Assembly (NCBI GenBank): GCA_024331125.1
Contig: JANDJI010000003.1
Location: forward strand, 1 to 64,000
Source: Nitrospira sp.
GTDB lineage: Bacteria > Nitrospirota > Nitrospiria > Nitrospirales > Nitrospiraceae
Length of the DNA: 64,000 bases
Direction of reading: 5' to 3'
Part shown: positions 38,117 to 47,011 of the stretch, one piece after another
Position numbering within the stretch: position 1 is the first letter of the stretch
How the letters are laid out: each line of letters opens with the position of its first letter
Made by a program: the position numbers and the translations under genes
The notes under the pieces: generated by a model
What the model was told of the DNA's origin: nothing
The model's input: the letters and a program-made list of their open reading frames with translations, nothing else
The model's database searches: none

Positions 38117-39478
38117 TTAAAACCTGGTGACACTCGAAAAATGAAAACGAGGCAAGGCCATCGCCGGCATCAACATTTTCCCCGCTTCCGGTGTCACCGC
38201 CTCCGTGGGAACCGTTGCGACGCCGACATCTTGAAAGACCCGGAGGGGACTCTCATGGAAGCGGAAATTCTTCACCGGACAGACGATCTGACCGTTCTCC
38301 ACGAGAAACGTTCCGTCGCGCGTCATCCCGGTCAAGGTCAGGTCGCGGAGATTGACGGAGCGGATGTACCAAAAATTCGTGACAAGAACGGCTCGATCGA
38401 TCTGTTTCAGCAGCTCCCGCACGTTTCCGAACGACGCCCCCTTGACGGACAAGACCGGCGATTCCAACGTGGGAATGTTCTTGATCCCGTGCGCGCGCGC
38501 CGTAAATCGATCGTACGCGAGTTGTTTCAAACGGCCGTCCTCGATCCACTGCGAGGGTTCGCTCGGTAATCCTTCGGAGGTAAACCCCACGCCGAACAGA
38601 TCGGCGTGATTCGGCACGTTGCTCAACGTCAACCGTTTGTCCACAATTCGGCTTCCCAGTCGTCCCGCGAACGGACTGGTGCCCTTTTCGTAAGACTTGG
38701 CGTCGAGCGTCCGGATCAGCCAAGACCAGAGCCCCGCCACGGCGGCCGGTTCGAGCACGACCGGATAGTCTCCCGGAGGAAGGTCCCTCGCCTCGCGACT
38801 TCTCTTGGCCTTGTCAATCGCCGCCAGGGTTCGTTCTTGAATTTTCAGATGATCGATCGAACGGTGGGCGGAGGCGCTCCATCCTGTTGCGCCCGTTTCG
38901 CCCGTTTCGTCACCGGTCTGAACCGTCACGCTGAACTGCGCCTTGGTCCTCGTCTCCCAGCCGAACAACCCGTTGTCCGCCGCCACGCCGACGGAGGCCG
39001 TCGACGACGACACGATCCCCGCCGCCATGAGATTTTCCATGCGGCAGAGGCTCATGGCTTCATTCGCGTACTCGTGGCGGCGCGCCGGTCCATCGGCGAT
39101 CGTTTCCTCTCTCGCCGTCTCCCGGGCGGGAAACGGCTGGGGATCCGGCGGCGGAAGATATTCCGGATCTTCAGGCGCCGCTCGGGCGATCCGCTCGGCC
39201 CGCGCCACCATGTCTTGAACGGCGCCGGCCGTAAAATCCGTCGTCGAGGCGGTGCCGTGTCGCCGGCCGAACGAGACGGTCGCCGTCAGGAGGCCGCGCC
39301 TCGTATCGACGTTTTGAATGACACGGTCGGCGGCGAATCTCGTGGTGCCGGCTCGTTCGTCATGGAGCGCCACCACGGTATGGTCACCCGATGAACGGGA
39401 AAAGATCACGTCGGCCAGAAAGCGAAATTCGTCCCGGCTCGTCATCTTCGGCCACGGATTCGAGTCGGACAGGCTCAC
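38117..39478 (-). CDS. tldE: TldE/PmbA-type protease subunit
   Basis: Non-catalytic partner of the TldD/E heterodimeric metalloprotease that trims unfolded or modified peptides (microcin B17, CcdA in E. coli). 453 residues from GTG 39476-39478, which overlaps the tldD stop (GTGA). Typical segments are VLEPAAVAGLWSWLIRTLDAKSYEKGTSPFAGRLGS and TNFWYIRSVNLRDLTLTGMTRDGTFLVENGQIV. The frame opens at 39637 but that part only shadows tldD. Follows tldD directly, so the two form one operon. Confidence 0.92.
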   Translation of the reverse strand: MSLSDSNPWPKMTSRDEFRFLADVIFSRSSGDHTVVALHDERAGTTRFAADRVIQNVDTRRGLLTATVSFGRRHGTASTTDFTAGAVQDMVARAERIARAAPEDPEYLPPPDPQPFPARETAREETIADGPARRHEYANEAMSLCRMENLMAAGIVSSSTASVGVAADNGLFGWETRTKAQFSVTVQTGDETGETGATGWSASAHRSIDHLKIQERTLAAIDKAKRSREARDLPPGDYPVVLEPAAVAGLWSWLIRTLDAKSYEKGTSPFAGRLGSRIVDKRLTLSNVPNHADLFGVGFTSEGLPSEPSQWIEDGRLKQLAYDRFTARAHGIKNIPTLESPVLSVKGASFGNVRELLKQIDRAVLVTNFWYIRSVNLRDLTLTGMTRDGTFLVENGQIVCPVKNFRFHESPLRVFQDVGVATVPTEAVTPEAGKMLMPAMALPRFHFSSVTRF

Positions 39479-40932
39479 GATTCCCCTCCTCCCCTGATCA
39501 CGTGGACTCGCCGAAACAACGCCGGCGACGCGGCGTGAGTCATCCAACCGGACTGGGCCGGCTGTCCCTTGCCGCAGGTAATGAATCCGTACCGGCGTCG
39601 GAAGGACCGGTCCGCCACGCCGTCGCAACCGTTCCAAAATTCGGGAGTGATGCCGTGATAGATCACGTCGCGCAGCATGCAGGTTCGCCGGCCGTTTTCG
39701 ATCAACCAGAAGGCGTCGCCTCCGAATTGAAAATTGTACCGGCGTTGATCGATGCTGTACGACCCGTGGCCTTCGATGTAAATCCCGCGCTTGACGTCCG
39801 CAATCAGTTGGTCGAGCGTCTGCTCGCCCGGCTCAAGTCCGATGTTGGCGATGCGCACGATCGGCACACTGCCCCACCCATCCGCTCGATTCGATCCGCG
39901 CGATCGCGTCTCGCCGATCTTCGGCGCCACCTCCCGGTTCGTGCAATAGCCGACGAAGATGCCGTCTCGGACGATGTCCCACATCTGACACTCGACGCCA
40001 TCGTCATCGTAGCCCGTCGCGGCGAGCGTCCCCGGTTCGGTATTGTCCGCCACCAGCGTGACGCGCGGAGAGCCGAATCGAAACGTCCCTCGTTTCTCGG
40101 GCGTCAGGAAACTCGTCCCCGCGTAGTTGGCCTCGTACCCGAGCGCGCGATCGAGCTCGCTGGGATGGCCGCACGATTCATGGATCGTCAGCGACAAATG
40201 TTCCGGATCGAGGACCAGGTCATAGACGCCGTCCCCGACAGCCGGCGCGCGGACCTTTTCGACCGCCTCGCGCGCCACGCGAATCGCCTCTTCCGACCAA
40301 CGGGTCTCTTCGATCAATTCGTAACCTTGGCGGAGATACGGAAGATTAAACGAGCGGGTGGCGAATCGTCCGTCGAACAACGCCGTAGCGCTGATGGAAC
40401 CGTTGACGGCCGACAGGTCGAAATCGAGCACCGTGCCTTCCGTCGATTGGAACCGCTTGCGATCCCGACACCACCAGACCTCGGCCGTGCTCCGAACGAT
40501 ATTCGGCCGTCCGTGCAGCGTTTCCATTGTTTCCAGGAGGAGCCCCGTTTTTTTCTCCAACGGAACGGTGTGGGGATCGATCCGGACGGCGGTCACGACC
40601 CGATCGCGATAGGCCGGCTCTTCGACCAACCGCACCTTCTCGGTGGCGATCGATGCCGCGTGTTTGGCAAGCTCGACGGCCAGATCCGCCACGCGCGGAA
40701 CGTCTTCGAGGGAGAGCACCGAACTCGCGGCAAAGCCCCAGGCTCCGTGATACAACACGCGCACCCCGAAGCCGCCGTCCTCGGCATCGCGCACCGACGC
40801 AATCCGGCCATCCTCTCCGCGAACGTGCCCCGTCACGCTGCGTTGGATGCGAATATCGCCGTATTCCGCACCGGATCGGCGGACACGGGCCAGGGCCAGT
40901 TCGGCGAATTCATCCCAGGTTGGAGAGCCCAT
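39475..40932 (-). CDS. tldD: TldD metalloprotease subunit
   Basis: Catalytic zinc subunit of TldD/E, 485 residues. The HExxxH metal motif is HESCGH near residue 235 in LSLTIHESCGHPSELDRALGYEANYAGTSFL, followed by the conserved DNTEPGTLAATGYDDDGVE and the C-terminal CxxxG region (NGRRTCMLRDVIYHG). ATG 40930-40932 follows GGGAGAACC; the frame runs on to 41004. TldD/E often matures ribosomally made peptides, but I see no precursor peptide in the flanks. A TATACT box (40972-40977, minus strand) is a possible -10 element. Confidence 0.94.
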   Translation of the reverse strand: MGSPTWDEFAELALARVRRSGAEYGDIRIQRSVTGHVRGEDGRIASVRDAEDGGFGVRVLYHGAWGFAASSVLSLEDVPRVADLAVELAKHAASIATEKVRLVEEPAYRDRVVTAVRIDPHTVPLEKKTGLLLETMETLHGRPNIVRSTAEVWWCRDRKRFQSTEGTVLDFDLSAVNGSISATALFDGRFATRSFNLPYLRQGYELIEETRWSEEAIRVAREAVEKVRAPAVGDGVYDLVLDPEHLSLTIHESCGHPSELDRALGYEANYAGTSFLTPEKRGTFRFGSPRVTLVADNTEPGTLAATGYDDDGVECQMWDIVRDGIFVGYCTNREVAPKIGETRSRGSNRADGWGSVPIVRIANIGLEPGEQTLDQLIADVKRGIYIEGHGSYSIDQRRYNFQFGGDAFWLIENGRRTCMLRDVIYHGITPEFWNGCDGVADRSFRRRYGFITCGKGQPAQSGWMTHAASPALFRRVHVIRGGGES

Positions 40933-41146
40933 GCCATGGTTCTCCCAAGGTTCGAACGCAGATCGACGATAGTATAACAGGTGGGCGACCCGAACGGCGC
41001 ACATGCCGAGAGACGTAACGACTCGCCGGTTTCATTCCGTCGGCTCCTCTTTTTTCTCCGCTCATGACAGCGTATGATGCACCCCCTCACGGCTCCCTGG
41101 GAGCCCAGGTAAGGAAAGCGAAAAAACAAGATGGGAGAATGCGACC

Positions 41147-41665
41147 ATGGCACTGCTCACGTATCTCCAGATCAAAGCGGGCGGAGAGGATGCGCCCATC
41201 CTTTTCGGCGAGGACACGACACAAAACAACGTCGGGGACACGGATGTCAGCTCGTGGCTTGAGTGCAGTTCCTTCGAAGCGGCGTTCGAAACCGGGCAAC
41301 AGGGCGCCCACAGTGCGACACGAGCCACCGCTCGCCGTGTCTGGCAGCCCGCGCGCTTCGTGCTCCGACTCGGCAAGAGCTCGCCCTGGCTTTTCGAGGC
41401 GGCCCTGAAAAACAAGCCGGTCGATCTTACGCTCCATTTCTTCCACCGTCATCACGAGATGGGGGTGGTCGAGCAGAACTTCCAATACCGCATACGCGAC
41501 GGCCGCATCACTTCGATCCGACTCATCCAGCCGAACGCGCACAACCCGGCCACCGCGTCCTTGGCGGAGCAAGTGGAGCTTTCGGTCTTACCTTCCGTCA
41601 GCGAAGTCGAGTCGATAACCGGCGGAACCATGATGGTCGATGATTGGAAGTCGCGCGGACTGTAG
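41147..41665 (+). CDS. Hcp-family type VI secretion tube protein (orphan)
   Basis: A 172-residue Hcp-like protein. The family pattern is visible: ALLTYLQIKAGG, the SSWLECSSFEAAFETG strand where other Hcp proteins have DVLSWSWG, ARRVWQPARFVLRLGKSSPWLFEAALKNKPVDLTLHFF and the terminal ITGGTMMVDDW. Hcp hexamers form the inner tube of type VI secretion systems. No other T6SS gene (tssB, tssC, vgrG, clpV) is in the window, so this is an orphan here. GGGAGAATG precedes the ATG. It is divergent from tldD, and the 205 bases after it (41666-41870) hold no gene. Confidence 0.8.
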   Translation: MALLTYLQIKAGGEDAPILFGEDTTQNNVGDTDVSSWLECSSFEAAFETGQQGAHSATRATARRVWQPARFVLRLGKSSPWLFEAALKNKPVDLTLHFFHRHHEMGVVEQNFQYRIRDGRITSIRLIQPNAHNPATASLAEQVELSVLPSVSEVESITGGTMMVDDWKSRGL

Positions 41666-41870
41666 CGATGCCCGTCGCGTGATCATTTAGACGACGACAA
41701 CGGCGGGGGGCTCAACCAGCGCCGGGACGGTTGACAGAACGCGGCTGACGTTCAGAACGAGGCGGGGAAGAGCCTGCTGCTTCCATACTCCACCGCAAGG
41801 CGGTTCGGTCGTCGGGGGTCGATGAGTTTTTCCGCTCGCCACGGCTTCTCCGGCGGAAGAGAAACAGCCG

Positions 41871-43421
41871 CTAGATGCTTGTCCCGGTACGGGTGGCTTC
41901 CACGAACTGCTCGCTGGACTCATCCAATGCCCGCCCTTTGCGGCCTTTGGCGGGAAGGATGAACAACTGCCTGGCATCGATGGTCTTGGCTTCTTGCGGG
42001 GCTGAGGGAAGCTTCATCTCGTAGGTGACGGGACGTTGGTGGTCGGCAATCTGTAGCTTGGGGTTGTAGACGCTGTTGAACTTCCAGAGCATCTTGATGA
42101 AGTTCGTTTGCCCGCGCATGAGATGGCCCGCCGCGATCTTGGCCGTGCCCTTGAGGGCGGCCCAGCCCAAATGCTTCTTGTTCAAGACCTGCTGCGTCTT
42201 GACCAGCTCCTCATAGAACTCCGGCAGCGGAAGCTTGGTCGGCAGCACGGCGTGCTGAATGTCGAACAGGCGGTAATCTCTCGTTTGGAACTTGCGCGAT
42301 TCGGTGTGCCAGCTTTCGGTGCCAGGATAGGGCGTGTTCACGCTGATGTTCACGATTTCCGGAATCTCCAGGCACCACTGCCGGATGACCTCAAACCGCC
42401 GGCGATCCCAGTCCGGATCGGCGATCAAGTTGATGGCCACGGTGATGCCGAGCGAGCGGGCGAATTCCAACGCCTCGAAGTTCCGCCCGAGGGAGATGCG
42501 CTTGCGGTGCATCTTGAGGCCCTCTTCATCGATGGCCTCCACGCCCAAAAACATGTACTGAAGCCCGATCTTCTTCCAAAACTGGAAGACTTCCTTGTTT
42601 CGCAGCAGCACGTCGCCGCGCGTTTCCATGTAGTACTGTTTCTTGATGCCGCGCCGCGCCACGGCTTCGCCGATTTCCATCCCCTGTTTGGCCTGGATAA
42701 AGGCCACGTCATCGACCAGGAAGATACCGGGTTCCTGCACCTGCTCCAGTTCCTCAACCGCCTTCTCGGTGCTCACCATTCGATAGCTGCGGCCGTAAAA
42801 CGTCCAGGCGCTGCAAAAGGAGCAGTCCCATGGACATCCCCTGGCAAATTCGATGGACGCGCAGGGGTCCAGCACCCCGATGAAATACTTGCGCCGGTTT
42901 CTGAGCAGATCCCGCGCCGGGCGCACGTCGTCGAGATTTTCCACAAACTGCGCGGGCGGCCCTTCGCCGTCGAGCGTGACAACACCGGGAATCTTGGTGA
43001 TGGATTTACGATCATGCTCTACGGCTTCGACCAACTTGGGAGCACCGGCTTCCCCCTCGCCCTTGAGCACGCAATCGAGCGCCCCATTGGCATGTTCCAA
43101 AAACTCCCGGGCCACAAACGAGGCACTGTGCCCGCCGACGAAGACGAACGCGTTCGGCAGAATGGTTTTCGTCAACTTCGCCAGATCCACCACCTCTGGC
43201 ACGTTCGCCAGGTAATTGCATCCAAAGGCCACAATGTCCGGCTTCCAGGAACGGATGAGCGCCTCGTAATCTTTCCACGTATCGGCTTGCAGATCGATCA
43301 ACCGGACCTCATGGCCCGCCTGCCGAACCGCCTGGGCGACCATTTCGAGGCCGAGCGGCTCCAGCCGGAGATAGATTTTCGTGTACATCAACGGACCGGG
43401 ATGAACCGCGAGGAACTTCAT
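41871..43421 (-). CDS. hpnR: Hopanoid C-3 methylase
   Basis: B12-binding radical SAM methyltransferase that adds the C-3 methyl group to hopanoids, 516 residues. The N-terminus KFLAVHPGPLMYTKIYLRLEPLGLEM is characteristic of HpnR. A cobalamin-binding domain spans about 1-140 (GHEVRLIDLQ, VFVGGHSASFVA) and a radical SAM domain about 180-400 with cluster cysteines C196, C200 and C203 in FARGCPWDCSFCSAWTFYG. TRGDVLLRNKEVFQFWKKIGLQYMFLGVEAIDEEGL follows. AGGAGGG stands before ATG 43419-43421. No squalene-hopene cyclase or other hpn gene is adjacent. 3-methylhopanoids are membrane lipids best known from methanotrophs. Confidence 0.93.
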   Translation of the reverse strand: MKFLAVHPGPLMYTKIYLRLEPLGLEMVAQAVRQAGHEVRLIDLQADTWKDYEALIRSWKPDIVAFGCNYLANVPEVVDLAKLTKTILPNAFVFVGGHSASFVAREFLEHANGALDCVLKGEGEAGAPKLVEAVEHDRKSITKIPGVVTLDGEGPPAQFVENLDDVRPARDLLRNRRKYFIGVLDPCASIEFARGCPWDCSFCSAWTFYGRSYRMVSTEKAVEELEQVQEPGIFLVDDVAFIQAKQGMEIGEAVARRGIKKQYYMETRGDVLLRNKEVFQFWKKIGLQYMFLGVEAIDEEGLKMHRKRISLGRNFEALEFARSLGITVAINLIADPDWDRRRFEVIRQWCLEIPEIVNISVNTPYPGTESWHTESRKFQTRDYRLFDIQHAVLPTKLPLPEFYEELVKTQQVLNKKHLGWAALKGTAKIAAGHLMRGQTNFIKMLWKFNSVYNPKLQIADHQRPVTYEMKLPSAPQEAKTIDARQLFILPAKGRKGRALDESSEQFVEATRTGTSI

Positions 43422-43642
43422 ACCCTCAACCCTCCTGTCTGCACCACCAGCATCCTGAATTCACTTCATCGGAACGGATCACGATGCCGGGCCGGCCGGC
43501 CGAATGACTCTGGCGAAACACCTGATACGGCGGGGCATTGTGACAGAACGACCGGGTAGGTTCAAGGCGGAACAGCGCGTGAGACCATTAAAACAGGAGT
43601 GACGGACAACGAGACGTGAAGCCAACGTTTTCCTTCTGCCTT

Positions 43643-44374
43643 TTACAATGCCGGCGCCAACACCTCTTTGTACATAACCGCCAGGTCCCGGAGCGCGCGG
43701 GCGCCGTCGCCGACGAAGACAGACCCATGCATGGTCGCCAGCGTCTTCGGCTGCAACTCGGCCAATCGTCGGAGGGTCGGGGCCGTGAGCGTCGAATAGG
43801 GTAGGTAGTTCGCCAGCAGCCCCCGCTGATACTGCACGAGCACCTGCCGGCACCGGCCTAGCACATCAGACTGCGTCACCGCCTCCACATCGCCGTTCTG
43901 ATGGAAGAGATCTGAGCACAACAGTGTCCGCTGGGTTTCTTCGAACAGCAGCCCCGCCTCCCAGCAATGCGGGACATGGGGCGTGTGCAAAAACCGGAAT
44001 CGATACGCGCCGGTGTTGAGCACGTCGCCGTCTTTCATCCCAAGCGCCGGACGCAGGGCCATGCAGTCATCGACGCTTACCAGCTTGCCAACCAGACTGC
44101 AAACCGCCGTCGACTGAGGCGCCACTTGCTGCCACTCGGGCAAACTGCCGCATTCGTCCGCTTCGAAGTGGCTGAACCCGATCCATCGGATCGTCGCGGG
44201 ATCCAGCACCGTGGCCACGGCGTCCCGCACTGCGGCGAACATCGCGCGAGGGCCCGTGTGGAAGAGCAACGGCTCTTCATCACGCACCAGAAACTGATTG
44301 AATTGCAAATCGATGTCCGGCACGTAGATCGAAAGGCGGAACAGGTCCGGCGCGATCTCCGAAACAATGGGCAT
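43643..44374 (-). CDS. Standalone flavodiiron-type di-iron protein (ODP)
   Basis: A 243-residue metallo-beta-lactamase-fold protein of the flavodiiron class without the flavodoxin domain. The di-iron ligands are present at the spacings of rubredoxin:oxygen oxidoreductase: H69, E71 and D73 in [10 protein letters not shown]136 in [12 protein letters not shown]155 in LLCSDLFHQ and H216 in ATMHGSVF. The residue after D73 is Glu where most family members have His. Flavodiiron proteins reduce O2 or NO to harmless products or, in chemosensory ODP proteins, sense O2. There is no fused electron-donor domain, so sensing or reaction with a separate donor is possible. Cytoplasmic; upstream of hpnR on the same strand. 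Confidence 0.85.
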   Translation of the reverse strand: MPIVSEIAPDLFRLSIYVPDIDLQFNQFLVRDEEPLLFHTGPRAMFAAVRDAVATVLDPATIRWIGFSHFEADECGSLPEWQQVAPQSTAVCSLVGKLVSVDDCMALRPALGMKDGDVLNTGAYRFRFLHTPHVPHCWEAGLLFEETQRTLLCSDLFHQNGDVEAVTQSDVLGRCRQVLVQYQRGLLANYLPYSTLTAPTLRRLAELQPKTLATMHGSVFVGDGARALRDLAVMYKEVLAPAL

Positions 44375-44533
44375 GGCGGCCTCCCTGATAACAAGAAACA
44401 GAGAGCGCAGCCTACTGGTTGATAAGAACGCCTGTCAACGAGGGCGATTTCCATGGAGAATGGAACCGTTTCTGCGCGGCCAAGGTGACACAAGACGCTG
44501 CTTCTGCAGAAGCCCCCAAAGAGCCGGGCTTCC

Positions 44534-45001
44534 TCAAGTGTGATTCAGGGCATGATGCTTCAACTGGACGACGAGGTAGAGCACGATGAGGAGATTCAGC
44601 AGCAGCACACCGACTCGAAGCATTGAGATCCCCTCGATCACTTCATAAACCTCAAACGGGACCAGCAGACTCGTCGAGATCACCGTCAGATACGCAGCCC
44701 AGGACCGTTTAAACCAAAGCCCGATTCCTTCCACCAGGAACAGGCCCGCATAGCCCAGGCTGACAAGGCTTGCGACGAGCACGCTGTGGGGTTGGAGAGC
44801 ATCTATCCGCAGCACCAGCGTGTGGACGATTCGCGAGTCGGCATTCAGGTGCAGCGCCTCTATCAGCCGGGAGAACAACGTCGCCAGATCCGCGTGCATC
44901 AATTCGAGCAAGCCCAACCCGACCATGAGCAGCAGCAGGCCCTTCACGACCTTGAACAGGGCGATCATGGCGAGGCCGGTCTGATGAGAGTGTGTCGTCA
45001 T
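44534..45001 (-). CDS. DUF2127 membrane protein
   Basis: A 155-residue inner-membrane protein of the DUF2127 family, function unknown. Four hydrophobic segments are seen: MIALFKVVKGLLLLMVGLGLLEL, SVLVASLVSLGYAGLFLVEGIGLWF, WAAYLTVISTSLLVPFEVYEVIEG and VGVLLLNLLIVLYLVVQL. The FKVVKGLLLL start, GLWFKRSWAAYL and LLVPFEVYEV are family marks. On the same strand as, and 159 bases before, the di-iron protein gene. Confidence 0.85.
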   Translation of the reverse strand: MTTHSHQTGLAMIALFKVVKGLLLLMVGLGLLELMHADLATLFSRLIEALHLNADSRIVHTLVLRIDALQPHSVLVASLVSLGYAGLFLVEGIGLWFKRSWAAYLTVISTSLLVPFEVYEVIEGISMLRVGVLLLNLLIVLYLVVQLKHHALNHT

Positions 45002-45403
45002 GGAGTGAAGAGACTATCACACCCACGAGAAAGCGGATGCAGTGAGGGTGGGCCGCCGAAGAACGTGGGGTCGGTGGTAGGCTATCCTCAAGAGTGGCGC
45101 GCTCGGATAAACACCGCTGAAGCCCTCCCCTTGCCGAAAATGCAGCCCGCATCACCAAGATAGCGGAGGCATGGGAACAAGCCTTCTGACCGAGCAGCTG
45201 CTCCGTTATTCTTGTTCCTGCTTTCAAAGGGGCTCACAGCAGTCGGAAATACATGGTCGTGTCAGACCCCTCGCCCCCCCCTGAAACAGGGCCGATTCAC
45301 CTGAACATAACCGAGGTCCCCCCAATGTTGGATTGCAAGACGCAACACCCTCATGGCAAACAGGCAACAAGAGTTCCACCCGCTTTCGTTCTAATCGCGG
45401 CGA
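45002..45403. other. Intergenic stretch without a supported gene
   Basis: About 400 bases between the DUF2127 start and the toxin candidate. A 66-codon plus-strand frame (45253-45453) is Pro-rich, has no ribosome site and no likeness I know. No promoter or hairpin stands out. Confidence 0.4.
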
Positions 45404-45696
45404 TCACGAGCGTTCTTGCTCGTCGTAGTCCACCACCTGAGCCAGCTCGATGAAGACCTGGCTCTTGCTCATCTGATAAGACGGAAAAGTCGGGGCAAAG
45501 GGAAACGGTACTCTTTGCGGATGAGGTACTTGGGAGGGTTGTAGCCAGGAAGCCTGTAGCCGGGGTTTCCTTTTTCGTGAATCAAGCGCCAGGTCAACCC
45601 CTTGAACACTTTTCGAACGAGCGGATCTTTCTTTTCTTCCTCCCGAAGATATTCTTCAGTGGCTGGTGCGACGCGGAGTCTCCGAGGACCCTTCAT
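45404..45696 (-). pseudogene. Toxin candidate beside Panacea antitoxin, probably frameshifted
   Basis: The main frame from ATG 45694-45696 codes 75 residues (PRRLRVAPATEEYLREEEKK, LVRKVFKGLTWRLIHEKG, PKYLIRKEYRFPLPRL) and stops at 45469. In the -1-shifted frame translation continues SYQMSKSQVFIELAQVVDYDEQERS to a stop at 45404, and the VFIELAQVVDYDE end is what a RelE/ParE-like small toxin would be expected to have. The joined product would be about 97 residues. The main stop TGA also overlaps an ATG of the second frame (ATGA at 45469-45472). This could be a recent frameshift, a sequencing error or programmed shifting. It starts three bases after the antitoxin stop, as in a toxin-antitoxin operon. 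Toxin identity is inferred from position. Confidence 0.55.
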
Positions 45697-45699
45697 GTT

Positions 45700-46269
45700 C
45701 TAGGCGGTTTTTCTCAATGCATCCTTGGCCCATTTGACATCTGCCTCTGTCACCTCATCGAGATCTGATGCGAATATTGTTTCGAGGGGCAATTCATCAC
45801 CGATCTCGGCCAATTGCCAAATTCTGTCGTGAGAGGCAAGGCTGATGGAGGTAGCAGTGTGGTTGGAGCAAATTTCCCTGATTACATCGTCGACCAAGCT
45901 GATTTCATCCGGAGTGAACATGGAAAGATTGGGTCTTTTGAGCGATACAAATTCTCTCTTCTCATAGTTGTGAAAAGGCGTGTTCTTAACGGCGATTGCG
46001 TCGTCATCTTTCAGCTTCTTGATCATTTCCAAGATGTGCTTAGGAACAGGCCCGAATTGTCGCTTGATGTAGTTTTCCCTCGTTATCGGCTCCCCGCGAG
46101 TCTCCAGCGAGAGTGCATCCGCATACCAAAGAATCTTGTTGAGCTTTGTGGCGCCCAGCAAATTCGTGTCGGGGCACTTCGAGCAGATATAGTGCACGAG
46201 TGCTTCGAGCTTCTTAAAATCCCGCTCCCGGAGTCTTCCAGTACGAGCTATTGCTTTCGCTCTTGCCAT
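45700..46269 (-). CDS. Panacea-domain (DUF4065/SocA-like) antitoxin
   Basis: A 189-residue protein whose core, LGATKLNKILWYADALSLETRGEPITRENYIKRQFGPVPKHILEMIKKL, is the Panacea/DUF4065 domain (LxKLLYFAD...GPV pattern). Panacea proteins neutralise many unrelated small toxins. A helical extension follows, with VDDVIREICSNHTATSISLASHDRIW, then VKWAKDAL at the C-terminus. Base composition is lower in GC than the flanks and it lies in an island of small genes, suggesting acquisition. The partner gene starts three bases downstream. Confidence 0.82.
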   Translation of the reverse strand: MARAKAIARTGRLRERDFKKLEALVHYICSKCPDTNLLGATKLNKILWYADALSLETRGEPITRENYIKRQFGPVPKHILEMIKKLKDDDAIAVKNTPFHNYEKREFVSLKRPNLSMFTPDEISLVDDVIREICSNHTATSISLASHDRIWQLAEIGDELPLETIFASDLDEVTEADVKWAKDALRKTA

Positions 46270-46381
46270 GGTAGGTATTAAGCTCCACGACCGACACTTC
46301 GCAAAACTATTTCAAAATTCTGTATAGAGCAGGCAGGCCGAAGAGGCTATTAAATTGTAACGATCGGCCCAAATGAATATC

Positions 46382-46407
46382 AACAGGGGCTGAGAACAGG
46401 GGCTGAG
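46382..46407. repeat. Perfect tandem duplication, 13 bp x 2
   Basis: AACAGGGGCTGAG occurs twice in a row (46382-46394 and 46395-46407), between the antitoxin gene and the DUF1232 gene. The surrounding 46270-46553 is AT-rich and holds no gene I can support; the antitoxin promoter should lie here but no strong box pair is evident. Confidence 0.8.
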
Positions 46408-46553
46408 CTGGTAGATACATGGCGATAGGATACCTGCCTATGATCTCGCGCTCGCCGAGCGAGCCACTCTTTGAAACGCCCTTCTGGCTTCTTCGTCAAT
46501 CTTCAGAGCACTCAATCAGCAGCAGAACGGGTCTTGTGTTATAGCCACTGGGC

Positions 46554-46853
46554 TCAGCGACGATTTTGTTCCCACGCCCGGAAGGCCGCGAGGTCTTGAG
46601 CCAGGCTTTGGAGCACGAGGGCCAGCACGGCCAGATCGTCGATCACGCCGATGCCGGGAATGAAGTCCGGCACAAGATCCACCGGACTCAGCAGATAGAG
46701 GAGGGCGCCCGCCACGATCAGAAGGGTGCGGACGGACAGGCCCGGATAGCTGCCGTGTTTCCACGCTCTGAACAGGCGCACCAACAAGGGAAGGTCATAC
46801 CAGAGGCGGCCGATCATGCGCAGCATCGCGAAGAAGCGTGTGGATATTGCCAT
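46554..46853 (-). CDS. DUF1232 (YkvA-like) membrane protein
   Basis: A 99-residue protein with the DUF1232 core: LIVAGALLYLLSPVDLVPDFIPGIGVIDDLAVLALVL, in which SPVDLVPDFIPxxGxxDD is diagnostic. One or two membrane segments. The basic, aromatic N-terminus (RLWYDLPLLVRLFRAWKHG) faces the cytoplasm. Function of the family is unknown. ATG 46851-46853. Confidence 0.85.
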   Translation of the reverse strand: MAISTRFFAMLRMIGRLWYDLPLLVRLFRAWKHGSYPGLSVRTLLIVAGALLYLLSPVDLVPDFIPGIGVIDDLAVLALVLQSLAQDLAAFRAWEQNRR

Positions 46854-47011
46854 GGTCGCTTCCCAATTGGTGGACGTTCAGCCCCTGCTCTCCCCTCCGC
46901 ACGTGGCGTCGGTAAGCCTACCAAAGACGACGAGGTTTGAGAAGCAGCCAAGGCGGAAGGCCAGGCATACGCAGTGGGCAGGGGATAAACGGATCATACG
47001 CTGAAGCCGCC

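Noticed and set aside
42108..43559. 483-codon plus-strand frame opposite hpnR
   Set aside because: Antisense shadow of a gene identified by strong motifs.
45253..45453. 66-codon plus-strand frame beside the toxin candidate
   Set aside because: Pro-rich, no ribosome site, and antisense to the end of the toxin frame.
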